Assembly (NCBI RefSeq): GCF_020535405.1 | Contig: NZ_CP085036.1 | Location: forward strand, 2,542,001-2,606,000 | DNA: 64,000 bases | Reading direction: 5' to 3' | Source of the DNA: Antiquaquibacter oligotrophicus | GTDB taxonomy: Bacteria; Actinomycetota; Actinomycetes; Actinomycetales; Microbacteriaceae | In this document: positions 35,353 to 44,207 of the stretch, piece after piece | How positions within the stretch are numbered: the stretch's first letter is position 1 | Layout: each line of letters opens with the position of its first letter | Position numbers and translations under genes: made by a program | The notes under the pieces: model-generated | Database searches by the model: none | Told to the model about the DNA's origin: nothing | The model's input: only the letters and a program-made list of their open reading frames with translations

Positions 35353-36192
35353 GTGCCAGAACCGATCGACTCGTGGTGGCAGCGTCGTCAGCGCTCCAAA
35401 GGAGTCGACGTGCCCTACGCGGTGGGCAGTTACCGAACGGACTGGGAGCGATATCCCGTTCTCATTCGCCAGTACCACCCCGACCTCAACGGCGGACTCG
35501 CCCTGACCCAGGTTCCGCCCGCGGCCGACGTCTGGTTGCTCTGGCAGTGCGAGGTTGGCCACCTCTTCATTGCCACACCCTGGGAACAACGCCAGCGCCC
35601 CGGCACGTCGAGGCGGCGCTCGACCTGGTGTCCGGAGTGCGCGACGGGAGCCGCCCCGAAGCCGATCCGGCAAGAGCCCCGCGTTGTCACGCGGGCCCCG
35701 GCGCCCGCGCGCCCGCAGAAACGGCTGTGTCGGCACTCGGAGGCGCCGCGTCATCGGGAGGGCGATGCCTTTGCGAGCGTGTGTGCGCCGGCACGAGCAT
35801 CCGCGGTCGAGGGTGACCTTCACCAGCGCCTCGCCGACCGGCTTGAGTTCACGGGAGGGATGACGGCCGTGCGCACGCGGCATCCGTTTTTTGATCATCT
35901 CGAGGTGTGGCCCGACATCGTCCTGCCCGAGCTGAAGGTGGCAATCGAGTACGACTCGACGGGTCGTGACGGGCTCGAGCACGTGGGCCGCCGCGAACAC
36001 GTCGACCTGCGCAAGGATCGAGCGGCACGAGCAGTCGGGTGGGAGGTCATCCGTATTCGTTCGGCGAAACTCCAACCCCTCGGCCCACACGATGTGCAGG
36101 CCTCGACGGTGAGTGAACGCCTGATCTCGCGCATCATCGACGAGTTGCGTGTGATCCGCGGCGATCTCATCGTCGACTGCTACCTGCGCTGA
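35353..36192 (+). CDS. Zinc-ribbon protein with PD-(D/E)xK-like nuclease domain
   Basis: The 279-residue protein has an N-terminal treble-clef/zinc-ribbon-like part (WQCEVGHLFIATP and STWCPECA), a disordered Arg/Pro-rich linker (about 100-150) and a C-terminal domain with PDIVLPELKVAIEYD and VGWEVIRIRSAKLQPLG, fitting the DUF559/restriction-endonuclease-like fold (catalytic D and E-x-D/K residues). It starts at GTG 35353, 6 nt after TAGCCT, a leaderless promoter. It could be a DNA-repair or very-short-patch-type nuclease; similar single genes occur in Microbacteriaceae. The target is not known. Confidence 0.65.
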   Translation: MPEPIDSWWQRRQRSKGVDVPYAVGSYRTDWERYPVLIRQYHPDLNGGLALTQVPPAADVWLLWQCEVGHLFIATPWEQRQRPGTSRRRSTWCPECATGAAPKPIRQEPRVVTRAPAPARPQKRLCRHSEAPRHREGDAFASVCAPARASAVEGDLHQRLADRLEFTGGMTAVRTRHPFFDHLEVWPDIVLPELKVAIEYDSTGRDGLEHVGRREHVDLRKDRAARAVGWEVIRIRSAKLQPLGPHDVQASTVSERLISRIIDELRVIRGDLIVDCYLR

Positions 36193-36279
36193 GCTCGCGG
36201 CGTAGCAGCGGTCGCGTCGCAAATCAACCGGGGGCACGAAAGCTCCGCGCGGGGGCCGTCGGCTGGGAGGATGGATGCC

Positions 36280-36849
36280 ATGACGCTGCACATCACGGGC
36301 GATCCGGCAGCGGATGCCCTCCTCACCGACAATCCGTTCGCGCTGCTCACCGGCATGATGCTCGATCAGCAGGTGACGATGGAGACGGCCTTCGCCGGGC
36401 CGCTCAAGCTGGAGCAACGCCTCGGGCAACTCTCAGCGGCCTCCATTGCGGGTACTGATCCCGATCGTTTGGTTGCCGCCTTCAAAGAATCCCCATCGGT
36501 CCACCGTTTCCCGGGTTCCATGGCTGAACGGCTGCAGGCACTCGCGCAGGCGCTGGTCGCCGACTGGGACGGCGATGCTGCCGCACTGTGGACGCGCGGT
36601 AACCCGGACGGGGCAGAAGTCTTCCGTCGACTCCGAACGCTGCCGGGATTCGGCGAGCAGAAGTCGAAGATCTTCCTCGCCCTCCTCGGTAAGCAATACG
36701 GGTTCACCGGTGAGGGGTGGCGCGATTCATCCAGCCCCTACGGTGACGAGGGAACAACGATGTCGGTGGCCGACATCGTCGACAGTGACTCCCTCGCGAA
36801 AGTTCGTGAGACCAAGAAGGCGGCCAAAGCGGCGGCCAAGGCGCGATGA
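36280..36849 (+). CDS. HhH-GPD superfamily base-excision repair-like protein
   Basis: The 189-residue protein has FALLTGMMLDQQVTMETAFAG, the family's N-terminal helix motif, and a helix-hairpin-helix in RTLPGFGEQKSKIFLALLG. Typical DNA glycosylase catalytic residues are unclear, so activity is inferred only. ATG 36280 has GGGAGG at proper spacing; ATG 36271 would sit directly on it. The C-terminus is basic (KKAAKAAAKAR) and its stop overlaps the YihY gene start by 4 bp. Confidence 0.8.
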   Translation: MTLHITGDPAADALLTDNPFALLTGMMLDQQVTMETAFAGPLKLEQRLGQLSAASIAGTDPDRLVAAFKESPSVHRFPGSMAERLQALAQALVADWDGDAAALWTRGNPDGAEVFRRLRTLPGFGEQKSKIFLALLGKQYGFTGEGWRDSSSPYGDEGTTMSVADIVDSDSLAKVRETKKAAKAAAKAR

Positions 36850-37928
36850 AGGAGCGCATCACGCGACTTATTGCCTGGGTGACCGGGCTCTTCCCCGTGA
36901 GAGTGTTCACTCACTTCGGCGAGCGGAATGGACCCGTGCTCGCGGCGGGAATGAGCTATCAGGCACTCTTCGCCGTGTTCGCGGCCGTTTACGTCGGATT
37001 CTCCATCGCCGGCATCTGGTTGCTCGGCCAACCGGGCGCGATGGACTCCCTCCTCGCCATCGTCAACTCGACGATTCCCGGCCTCGTGGGGGACGACGGT
37101 GTCATCACCCCCGACGATCTTGCGGCCGCGGGCGCCGCGAGTGCCGGCCTGCTCACGTGGACGGGGGCGATCGCCCTCATCGGGCTCATCCTGACCGCGA
37201 CGGGGTGGATCAGCTTCGCGCGGCTCTCCGTCCGTGCCGTCTTCGGACTACCCCGCGAGACCAGAAACCCGGCGCTCGTCATGGCTCTCGACATCCTTGT
37301 CGCCATCGCCGTCGGTGTGCTCCTTCTTGTGGCCTCCGTACTGTCGGTGGCGAGCACCGCGGCGCTCGACTGGGTCTTCGGCGCCATCGGACTTGCCACC
37401 GAGAGCATCGGGTACGTGGTGCTGGCACGCGTTATCGGACTGGTGCTCGTTCTTGCGATCAACACTGCCGTTCTGGTGATGTTGTTCCGCTTCCTCTCGA
37501 GCGCGGCCGTCGGCTGGCGCTACCTCGTGCGGGGTGCACTTGTTGGCGGGGCCGGGATGCTCGTGCTGCAGCTGGCCAGCTCGCTTCTGGCCAGCGGCGC
37601 CTCCAGCAACCCGCTGTTGGCCACCTTCGCCGTGCTCATCGGTCTCCTGCTGTTCTTCCGGCTCCTCAACACCGTGATACTCGTCGCGGCGTCGTGGATT
37701 GCCGTTGGTGCGGAAGACCGTCACGAGCAACTCGCGCCCCGGGCATCCGTCGTATCGGACGCCGACGACCTGGTCGCGGCGCGCGCACGCGTCGTGGAGG
37801 CTCGGCGCGCATACGCGTCCGCGCCGCTGCTGCGCCGTCGCGGCGCCGCACGGCGGGTGAGACAGGCCGAAGACCGGCTCGTCGACCTCGTCGTTGACGA
37901 TACGGGTACGCTCGCGGGAGTCAGCTGA
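36846..37928 (+). CDS. YihY/virulence factor BrkB family membrane protein (first copy)
   Basis: The 360-residue protein has six membrane helices and YihY landmarks: LAAGMSYQALFAVFAAVYVGFS, WTGAIALIGLILTATGWISF and NPLLATFAVLIGLLLFFRL. Function unknown; the family was wrongly linked to RNase BN. The C-terminus has a charged tail (RARVVEARRAYASAPLLRRRGAARRVRQAED) missing from the second copy. ATG 36846 overlaps the HhH-GPD stop. Confidence 0.88.
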   Translation: MKERITRLIAWVTGLFPVRVFTHFGERNGPVLAAGMSYQALFAVFAAVYVGFSIAGIWLLGQPGAMDSLLAIVNSTIPGLVGDDGVITPDDLAAAGAASAGLLTWTGAIALIGLILTATGWISFARLSVRAVFGLPRETRNPALVMALDILVAIAVGVLLLVASVLSVASTAALDWVFGAIGLATESIGYVVLARVIGLVLVLAINTAVLVMLFRFLSSAAVGWRYLVRGALVGGAGMLVLQLASSLLASGASSNPLLATFAVLIGLLLFFRLLNTVILVAASWIAVGAEDRHEQLAPRASVVSDADDLVAARARVVEARRAYASAPLLRRRGAARRVRQAEDRLVDLVVDDTGTLAGVS

Positions 37929-37951
37929 ACTCGATCACGGCGGAGGGGGAC

Positions 37952-38845
37952 ATGAAGCGTCGTGCCTCGGCCCTCGTCTTGTGGGTGAGATCATTGCTGC
38001 CCGTTCGGGTCTGGATGAACCTCCTCGACCACAACGGGCTTCTCCTCGCCGCAGGCATGAGCTACCAGGCGCTCTTCGCGGTATTCGCCGCCGTCTACGT
38101 CGGTTTCTCGATCGCGGGCATCTGGCTCGCGGGGGACCAACAGACCCTCGAATCCCTTGTTGTCATCGTGAGCACCGCTGTCCCGGGACTTGTAGGCGAC
38201 AACGACGGCGTCATCCACGTCGACGACATCGTGGCCGGGAGCGCAGCAGGCGCTGGCATCCTCAGCGTCACCGGCGCCATCGCCCTCGTCGGACTCGTCT
38301 GGACGGCGATCGGGTGGGTGACGTACGCCCGGTTGGCCGTCAGGGCGGTCTTCGGCTTGGAGCGCGACCGCCGCAACTTTTTTCTCTTGAAGGCCCGTGA
38401 TCTTGTCGTGGCCTTAGGGCTCGGCGCGCTCCTGCTCGTCGCGGCCGCGCTGTCGGTGCTGAGCACCGCGGCCCTCGACTGGGTTTTCGACTCGGTTGGG
38501 CTCAGCACGGCGGGACCGTGGTATCTGCTCTTAGCCCGCGGTTCGGGATTCCTGCTGATTTTTGTCATCAACTCGGCCGTACTGGCAGCGCTGTTCCGCT
38601 TCCTCTCGCGTGCGAGCATCCCTTGGCGTCGACTGGCGGGAGGCTCGTTCCTCGGCGGTCTCGCCATGCTCCTCTTGCAGATCGGCAGCTCGGTTCTTGC
38701 TGGCAGCGCAACACGCAATCCGCTGTTGGCGACGTTCGCGGTGTTTATCGGTCTGCTGTTGTTCTTCAGGATTTCGGGCCTCATCACCCTCGCGGCCGCG
38801 TCGTGGATCGCCGTTGATGCGGGTGATCGCGGGGAGAAGCTCTAG
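37952..38845 (+). CDS. YihY/virulence factor BrkB family membrane protein (second copy)
   Basis: The 297-residue protein is a close paralogue of the preceding gene: LAAGMSYQALFAVFAAVYVGFSIAGIWL is identical in both and NPLLATFAVFIGLLLFFR nearly so. Six membrane helices; the tail of the first copy is missing. ATG 37952 has GGAGGGGG upstream. It overlaps by 4 bp the stop of the convergent UvrA-like gene. A local duplication is the simplest explanation. Confidence 0.88.
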   Translation: MKRRASALVLWVRSLLPVRVWMNLLDHNGLLLAAGMSYQALFAVFAAVYVGFSIAGIWLAGDQQTLESLVVIVSTAVPGLVGDNDGVIHVDDIVAGSAAGAGILSVTGAIALVGLVWTAIGWVTYARLAVRAVFGLERDRRNFFLLKARDLVVALGLGALLLVAAALSVLSTAALDWVFDSVGLSTAGPWYLLLARGSGFLLIFVINSAVLAALFRFLSRASIPWRRLAGGSFLGGLAMLLLQIGSSVLAGSATRNPLLATFAVFIGLLLFFRISGLITLAAASWIAVDAGDRGEKL

Positions 38846-41163
38846 CCTCCGACGTAGTCCTTCAGATGTTTACCCGTCAGGGTCGTCGCCGTCGCGACAA
38901 GCTCCTGCGGGGTGCCTTCGAAAACGACCGATCCTCCGTCGTGGCCGGCACCTGGCCCGATATCGATGATCCAGTCTGCGTGTGCCATGACGGCTTGGTG
39001 GTGTTCGATGACGATCACGGTTTTGCCGGAGTCGACGAGGCGGTCGAAGAGTCCCAGCATGTGCTCGACGTCGGCCAGGTGCAGCCCGGTCGTTGGTTCG
39101 TCGAGCACGTAGATGCCGCCCTTGTCGGCCATGTGGATAGCGAGCTTCAGTCGTTGACGTTCGCCGCCGGAGAGGGTCGTGAGCGGTTGCCCGAGGCTCA
39201 GGTAGCCCAGTCCGACATCGGCCATACGCGTGAGGATGGCGTGGGCGGGACCCGAGCCGAAGAACTCCTCGGCCTCGGCCACGGACATGGCGAGCACCTC
39301 CGCGATGTTTTTACCGTTCAGTGTGTACTCGAGCACCTGGGGCTGGAACCTTTTGCCACCACACGCTTCGCACACTGTCGCGACGCCCGCCATCATGGCG
39401 AGGTCGGTGTAGATGACGCCGTTGCCGTTGCAATTCGGGCAGGCGCCCTCGGAGTTGGCACTGAACAGGGCGGGCTTCACACCGTTCGCCTTGGCAAAGG
39501 CGGTGCGGATCGGATCAAGCAGACCGGTATACGTCGCGGGGTTGCTCCGTCGCGATCCGCGAATAGCGGACTGGTCGACGGTGACCACGTTCTCTCCCCG
39601 CGGGATCGAACCATGGATGAGAGAACTCTTGCCGCTGCCAGCCACACCGGTCACGACGGTGAGAACACCGAGCGGAATGTCCACATCGACGTTTTTGAGA
39701 TTGTGACGTGTCGCCCCTCGAATCTCGAGGTAGCCCTGGTGGGTTCGAGGTGTTTCGCGAAGCCGCACGCGATCGTCGAGGTGGCGGCCGGTAAGGGTGT
39801 CGCTGGATCGGAGCCCGTCGACCGTACCCTCGTACTGAATTGTGCCGCCGCCAACCCCTGCCCGCGGCCCCAAGTCGATTACGTGGTCGGCGATCGCGAT
39901 CGTCTCCGGCTTGTGCTCGACCACGAGCACGGTGTTGCCTTTGTCGCGAAGGCGACGGAGGAGGTTGTTCATCCGCTCGATGTCGTGCGGATGCAGCCCG
40001 ATGGTCGGCTCGTCGAAGATGTAGCTCACGTCCGTCAGAGACGACCCGAGGTGTCGCACCATCTTCACCCGCTGGGCCTCACCACCCGAGAGCGACCCCG
40101 AGGTTCGATCGAGGCTCAGGTACCCGAGTCCGATCTCGACCAGCGAATCGAGGGTCTGCTGCAGTGGCGCGAGGAGCGGTCCCACCTGCGGGTCGGAGAT
40201 GCCGCGAATGAACTCGGCGAGGTCACTCACTTGCATGCGTGAGCAGTCGGCAATGCTTTTTCCGTTGATCTTCGACGACCGGGCAGCCTCGTTGAGCCGG
40301 GTCCCCTCGCACTCCGGACACGGTTGGAACGTCACAGCCCGGTCGATGAAGGCGCGGATGTGCGGCTGAACTGAGTCTTTGTCTTTCGACAGGATGCTCT
40401 TCTGCACCTTCGGCACGAGGCCTTCGTACGTCATGTTGAAGCCGCTCACCGCGACCTTGACGGGCTCCTTGTAGAGGAAGTCTTGGCGCTGTTGCTCCGT
40501 GAAGTCCTTGATGGGAACATCCGCGGGAACAAAACCCGATTCGGTGAAGCCGCGCACCATCCACCCGTCGACGTTGTAGCCGGGAATGGTGATGGCGCCC
40601 TCGCTGAGGCTCTTGCTGTCGTCGAACAGCTCAGCGAGGTCGATGTCGGTCACGTGGCCGAGCCCCTCGCATCGTGGACACATGCCCTCCGGTGCGTTGA
40701 AGCCGTAGTAGAACGACGGACCGATGTGCGGTTCGCCCAGTCTGCTGAAGACGATGCGCAGCATGGCGTTGACGTCGGTCGCGGTGCCGACCGTGGAGCG
40801 CGAGTTCGCTCCCATACGTTCCTGATCGACGATGATCGCGGCACTGAGGTTCTCGAGCGAATCCACGTCGGGGCGACCGAGGCTCGGCATAAATCCCTGT
40901 ACGAAGGCGGAATAGGTCTCGTTGATGAGACGCTGCGACTCCGCGGCGATGGTGCCGAACACGAGCGAGGATTTACCGGAGCCGGAGACTCCCGTGAAGA
41001 CCGTCAACCGTCGTTTGGGAATGTCGACCGAGATGTCTCGAAGGTTGTTCTCGCGTGCTCCGCGAACCCGGATGACGTGGTGGCTATCGGCGATCGAGGG
41101 GCTGGATTCGTTGGGGGAGTGCGCGATGTTCACGGTGTCCACTCTGCCAGAGGGCGCCGACAT
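38842..41163 (-). CDS. Short UvrA-like excinuclease ABC subunit (UvrA2 type)
   Basis: The 773-residue protein has two ABC ATPase halves: Walker A GVSGSGKSS (58-66) and GVAGSGKSS, with signatures SGGEAQRVK and SGGERQRLK. Zinc-site motifs CPRCEGLGH, CPECEGTR and CPNCNGNG are present. It is far shorter than housekeeping UvrA (about 950), as in UvrA2-type proteins that lack the UvrB-binding region and are linked to drug or damage tolerance. GTG or ATG starts at 41163/41142/41131 are possible; the longest has a TACT-containing -10 upstream. The stop overlaps the stop of the convergent YihY gene by 4 bp. Confidence 0.85.
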   Translation of the reverse strand: MSAPSGRVDTVNIAHSPNESSPSIADSHHVIRVRGARENNLRDISVDIPKRRLTVFTGVSGSGKSSLVFGTIAAESQRLINETYSAFVQGFMPSLGRPDVDSLENLSAAIIVDQERMGANSRSTVGTATDVNAMLRIVFSRLGEPHIGPSFYYGFNAPEGMCPRCEGLGHVTDIDLAELFDDSKSLSEGAITIPGYNVDGWMVRGFTESGFVPADVPIKDFTEQQRQDFLYKEPVKVAVSGFNMTYEGLVPKVQKSILSKDKDSVQPHIRAFIDRAVTFQPCPECEGTRLNEAARSSKINGKSIADCSRMQVSDLAEFIRGISDPQVGPLLAPLQQTLDSLVEIGLGYLSLDRTSGSLSGGEAQRVKMVRHLGSSLTDVSYIFDEPTIGLHPHDIERMNNLLRRLRDKGNTVLVVEHKPETIAIADHVIDLGPRAGVGGGTIQYEGTVDGLRSSDTLTGRHLDDRVRLRETPRTHQGYLEIRGATRHNLKNVDVDIPLGVLTVVTGVAGSGKSSLIHGSIPRGENVVTVDQSAIRGSRRSNPATYTGLLDPIRTAFAKANGVKPALFSANSEGACPNCNGNGVIYTDLAMMAGVATVCEACGGKRFQPQVLEYTLNGKNIAEVLAMSVAEAEEFFGSGPAHAILTRMADVGLGYLSLGQPLTTLSGGERQRLKLAIHMADKGGIYVLDEPTTGLHLADVEHMLGLFDRLVDSGKTVIVIEHHQAVMAHADWIIDIGPGAGHDGGSVVFEGTPQELVATATTLTGKHLKDYVGG

Positions 41164-41172
41164 CCGGCAGTA

Positions 41173-41613
41173 TCAACCCCACAGCAGGGGGCGCGAGGCA
41201 AAGGCCCGCGGGGTGCCGTATTCGATGCGCGCGCCGAACGTGGCTTTTTTGTAGGGCTCGAAGACGGTAGCTGCGGCACCAGCGCGGTGTTCGAGGCGTA
41301 TCTCCACGGCATCCGAACGCTCCTGCTGGAGACGCGTGTTCATGATGAGCGCAACGCTGCGAGCCTGATCTCGAACCTGCCTGAGGTGGCTCATCGCGGT
41401 GCGGATGAGCGATTCGATGTCGGGATGTTTACCAAGACCCGATCTGTCTTGTTCGATCTCGAGAATTCGACCGTCGTCCGTCATGACAATCGCGATGGGG
41501 TCGAAGTGCGCGGCTTCGGTCAACCGCGTCCTCGCGAGCCGGATGGAAGTCTCGAGCAGCCTGTCCAGGTCAGCGCGCGCGGCCTCATCGACCGCGTCCC
41601 CCCACGACTCCAT
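41173..41613 (-). CDS. Conserved hypothetical cytoplasmic protein
   Basis: The 146-residue protein has a helical N-terminus (AVDEAARADLDRLLETSIRLARTRLTEA), FDPIAIVMTDDGRILEIE and RLEHRAGAAATVFEPYKK, with no recognised family. It looks like a single alpha/beta domain. ATG 41613 has TACGAT 6 nt upstream: leaderless. The CATGTGCACA sequence at this start resembles the YCII promoter, as a degenerate fourth copy of the shared dyad. Confidence 0.7.
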   Translation of the reverse strand: MESWGDAVDEAARADLDRLLETSIRLARTRLTEAAHFDPIAIVMTDDGRILEIEQDRSGLGKHPDIESLIRTAMSHLRQVRDQARSVALIMNTRLQQERSDAVEIRLEHRAGAAATVFEPYKKATFGARIEYGTPRAFASRPLLWG

Positions 41614-41708
41614 GTGCACATCGTAGCCAGACACGGACGCCCGGCGCTGGCGACCATTCGGGGCGCAACCCGTCGAGCGGAGGGAGGGGGTGGAGTAGCC
41701 TCGGCGAG

Positions 41709-43064
41709 GTGACCAGCCGTATCGATACTCTCGTCATCCTCGGAGCGGGCGGTGACCTCACCTCACGCCTCCTCCTCCCCGGCATTGCCTCTTACCTCGC
41801 GTCGCGCGATGCGCAGTCGGTCGAGATCATCGGGGTCGACCGCGAGGATTTCTCCGCAGCTCAGTGGCATAAGCGGATCTCGACGGCCTTCGCGTCAGCG
41901 CCGTCGGCACTCGGCACTCGTGTCGCCGACGCGAGCAGCTACCTGCGAGGGGATGCCACGAACCCCGACGATCTCGCTCGTGTACTCGCCGCGGCGAAAG
42001 GCCGCGTGGCGCTCTACTTCGCTCTGCCACCGGCGGTCGCAGAGCTCGCGTGCCGCGCCCTCTCGACGATGACCCTGCCCGCCGGAATCACGCTCGTGCT
42101 CGAGAAACCCTTCGGCACCGATCTGCGCTCGGCCGCGGCCCTCAACCGCCTGCTCCAGACGATGGTGCCGGAGAAGCAGATCTTCCGCGTCGACCACTTC
42201 CTCGGGAAGTCGACTGTGCTGAATCTCATCGGACTCCGATTCGCCAATCGCATCTTCGAGCCGCTGTTCTCGCGCGACAACGTCGAGAAGGTCGAAATCA
42301 TCGCTGACGAAAGCCTCGGTCTCGAACATCGGGCAGGCTACTACGACCACGCGGGTGCCTTGGAGGACATGATCCAGAGCCATCTGCTCCTCGTGCTCGC
42401 GCTCGCGGCGATGGAGCCACCCGCGAGCCTCGACGCTGAGGATCTTCGCGGTTCCATGGCCCAGGTCCTTCGTGCGACGCGTCCTTGGCGCAAGAACGGA
42501 ACATCCTCCCGTCGGGCACGCTACGGCGCGGGTAGCGTCGACGGGCGACGGATGCCCGCCTACATCGATGAGGACGGCGTCGACCCGCGCCGCAAGACCG
42601 AGACCCTTGCCCAGGTGACGCTCGCGATCGACAACTGGCGGTGGGAGGGTGTGCCGTTCATCGTCCGCTCGGGCAAGGCGCTCGCGGAGTCGCGGCAGGA
42701 GGTGATCGTGACGTTCAAGGAGGTCCCGCACCTTCCCGCCGGGCTCACGGGTGTGGCGAGTCCGAGTCGTCTGCGGGTCTCGCTCAAGCCCGCGACACTC
42801 GATCTCGACCTCGTGGTCAACGGGGAGGGCGACCCCTTCACTCTCGACCAGTCGATCCTCCACGCCGAGCTCGGCGAGGCGGAGTTGAGCGCCTACGGCG
42901 AAGTTCTGGCCGACGTGCTCGAGGGGTCCTCGGTGATCTCGGTGCGTGGCGACGTCGCCGAGCAGTGTTGGCGGATCGTCGAACCGGTCATGAAGGCCTG
43001 GAGCAAAGACTTGGTTCCGTTGGAGACCTACCCAGCAGGTTCTCTCGGGCCGTCAGAGTGGTAG
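41709..43064 (+). CDS. zwf: Glucose-6-phosphate dehydrogenase
   Basis: The 451-residue protein has the NADP-binding GAGGDLTSR (12-20), the catalytic RVDHFLGK (160-167, with the key Lys and His-proton abstraction region), YYDHAGALEDMIQSHL (211-226) and the C-terminal dehydrogenase domain. It oxidises glucose-6-phosphate in the pentose-phosphate pathway. It is a little shorter than most (480-510) and not next to opcA, gnd or tal, so it may be a second, non-operon copy. GTG 41709 has TAGCCT 7 nt upstream. Confidence 0.87.
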   Translation: MTSRIDTLVILGAGGDLTSRLLLPGIASYLASRDAQSVEIIGVDREDFSAAQWHKRISTAFASAPSALGTRVADASSYLRGDATNPDDLARVLAAAKGRVALYFALPPAVAELACRALSTMTLPAGITLVLEKPFGTDLRSAAALNRLLQTMVPEKQIFRVDHFLGKSTVLNLIGLRFANRIFEPLFSRDNVEKVEIIADESLGLEHRAGYYDHAGALEDMIQSHLLLVLALAAMEPPASLDAEDLRGSMAQVLRATRPWRKNGTSSRRARYGAGSVDGRRMPAYIDEDGVDPRRKTETLAQVTLAIDNWRWEGVPFIVRSGKALAESRQEVIVTFKEVPHLPAGLTGVASPSRLRVSLKPATLDLDLVVNGEGDPFTLDQSILHAELGEAELSAYGEVLADVLEGSSVISVRGDVAEQCWRIVEPVMKAWSKDLVPLETYPAGSLGPSEW

Positions 43065-43082
43065 TCGGCTAGGCTCGGCTCT

Positions 43083-43373
43083 ATGACGACCGCCGTGCAC
43101 CGCCTCCTTGCGGCTCTCGGCATCCTCCTCGTCCTCACGGTGACGGCACCGGATGCCGGTGCCGTGGTGTTCGCCGGTGCATCGCTCGCAGTCGCGGCCC
43201 TCCTCGCAGCGAACATCGCCGTCGCCGTCCTCGGATCGCGCGAGATCACGGTGGGCTATCGTGCCCGCGCCCACAGGGAGTCCTTTTCGTCGTCACCCGA
43301 GCCGAGTCATCCGGCAACTCCCGGACGTACCCGCGCACGAGCCCCGGGAGCTTTCGCCCTGACCGCGTTCTGA
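43083..43373 (+). CDS. Small membrane protein (DUF6412-like) beside yidC
   Basis: The 96-residue protein has two membrane helices (LLAALGILLVLTVTA and VFAGASLAVAALLAANIAVAVL) and a polar tail REITVGYRARAHRES. Genes like it precede YidC genes in Microbacteriaceae; function unknown. ATG 43083 has TAGGCT 7 nt upstream (leaderless). It probably shares a transcript with the YidC-like gene 64 bp later. Confidence 0.6.
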   Translation: MTTAVHRLLAALGILLVLTVTAPDAGAVVFAGASLAVAALLAANIAVAVLGSREITVGYRARAHRESFSSSPEPSHPATPGRTRARAPGAFALTAF

Positions 43374-43436
43374 GTCCGTCCGAGACGAGAGCGCGGTCCA
43401 ACGCGACCCTCTCTCCTCTCCGACCCAAGGACTCCC

Positions 43437-44207
43437 GTGGATCTTTACTCGTTCCCTCCCATCGCCGCCGCCCTTGATGCGGCTCACAGTGTCATCACGT
43501 GGCTCATCGCTGCTCTTACACCCTTCGCAGCGGGTGCCGCTCCCACTCTCTCCATCGTTCTCTTGACCGTCGTCATCCGGTCTCTCCTGCTTCCCGCGAG
43601 CGTCGCGGCGTTCCGGGGTGACCTGGAGAGGCGTCGGCTCGCTCCGCGTATCGCCGAACTTCGGACCCGCTATTCGAAGAACCCCGAAATGCTTCAGCGC
43701 AAGACCATGGAGCTCTACGCGCGGGAGCGCGTGAGTCCCTTCGCCGGGATCCTGCCGCTCCTCATCCAGCTGCCCGTGCTGTCCCTGGTCTACGGACTTT
43801 TTGTTCTGCCGACCATCAACGGCCACGCGAACGGATTGCTCGCCGAGACGTTCGCCGGGGTGCCGCTCTCGTCGTCGTTTGTTGGCCTCGTTGGTGGTGG
43901 GTCGGATCCTCTTCACCTGGCCGTCGTGGGATCGCTGCTCGCACTCATCGCGCTCGTCGTGTGGCTATCGCGTCGATATGCAGCGCCGATCGCCCCACAA
44001 CCCGATGTGGCATCGCCCGGCCTCGGTGCAATCACTCGGGTCCTCGGTTTTCTGCCCTTTGTGACGGTCGTCTTCGCCGCCGTCGTGCCACTCGCGGCGA
44101 CCGTATACCTGGCGACAACAACAACGTGGACGTTCGTCGAACGACAGGTCATGCGCAGGGCCCTGGACCCAAACCGGCGGATGCGCGGCTCCGAATCGAC
44201 AGCATGA
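43437..44207 (+). CDS. yidC: YidC/Oxa1 family membrane insertase
   Basis: The 256-residue protein has five hydrophobic segments, the basic cytoplasmic loop PRIAELRTRYSKNPEMLQRKTMELYARERV, GILPLLIQLPVLSLVYGLFV and the end with TTTTWTFVERQVMRR. It inserts membrane proteins with or without SecYEG. It is much shorter than a typical Actinobacterial YidC and is not near rpmH/rnpA, so it is the accessory copy. GTG 43437 has an AAGGA-type site. A large hydrophilic loop follows the third helix. Confidence 0.82.
   Translation: MDLYSFPPIAAALDAAHSVITWLIAALTPFAAGAAPTLSIVLLTVVIRSLLLPASVAAFRGDLERRRLAPRIAELRTRYSKNPEMLQRKTMELYARERVSPFAGILPLLIQLPVLSLVYGLFVLPTINGHANGLLAETFAGVPLSSSFVGLVGGGSDPLHLAVVGSLLALIALVVWLSRRYAAPIAPQPDVASPGLGAITRVLGFLPFVTVVFAAVVPLAATVYLATTTTWTFVERQVMRRALDPNRRMRGSESTA

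Noticed and set aside
34189..36429. 746-residue open frame on the minus strand
   Set aside because: It is antisense to four convincing genes with conserved motifs; long antisense frames are common in GC-rich DNA.
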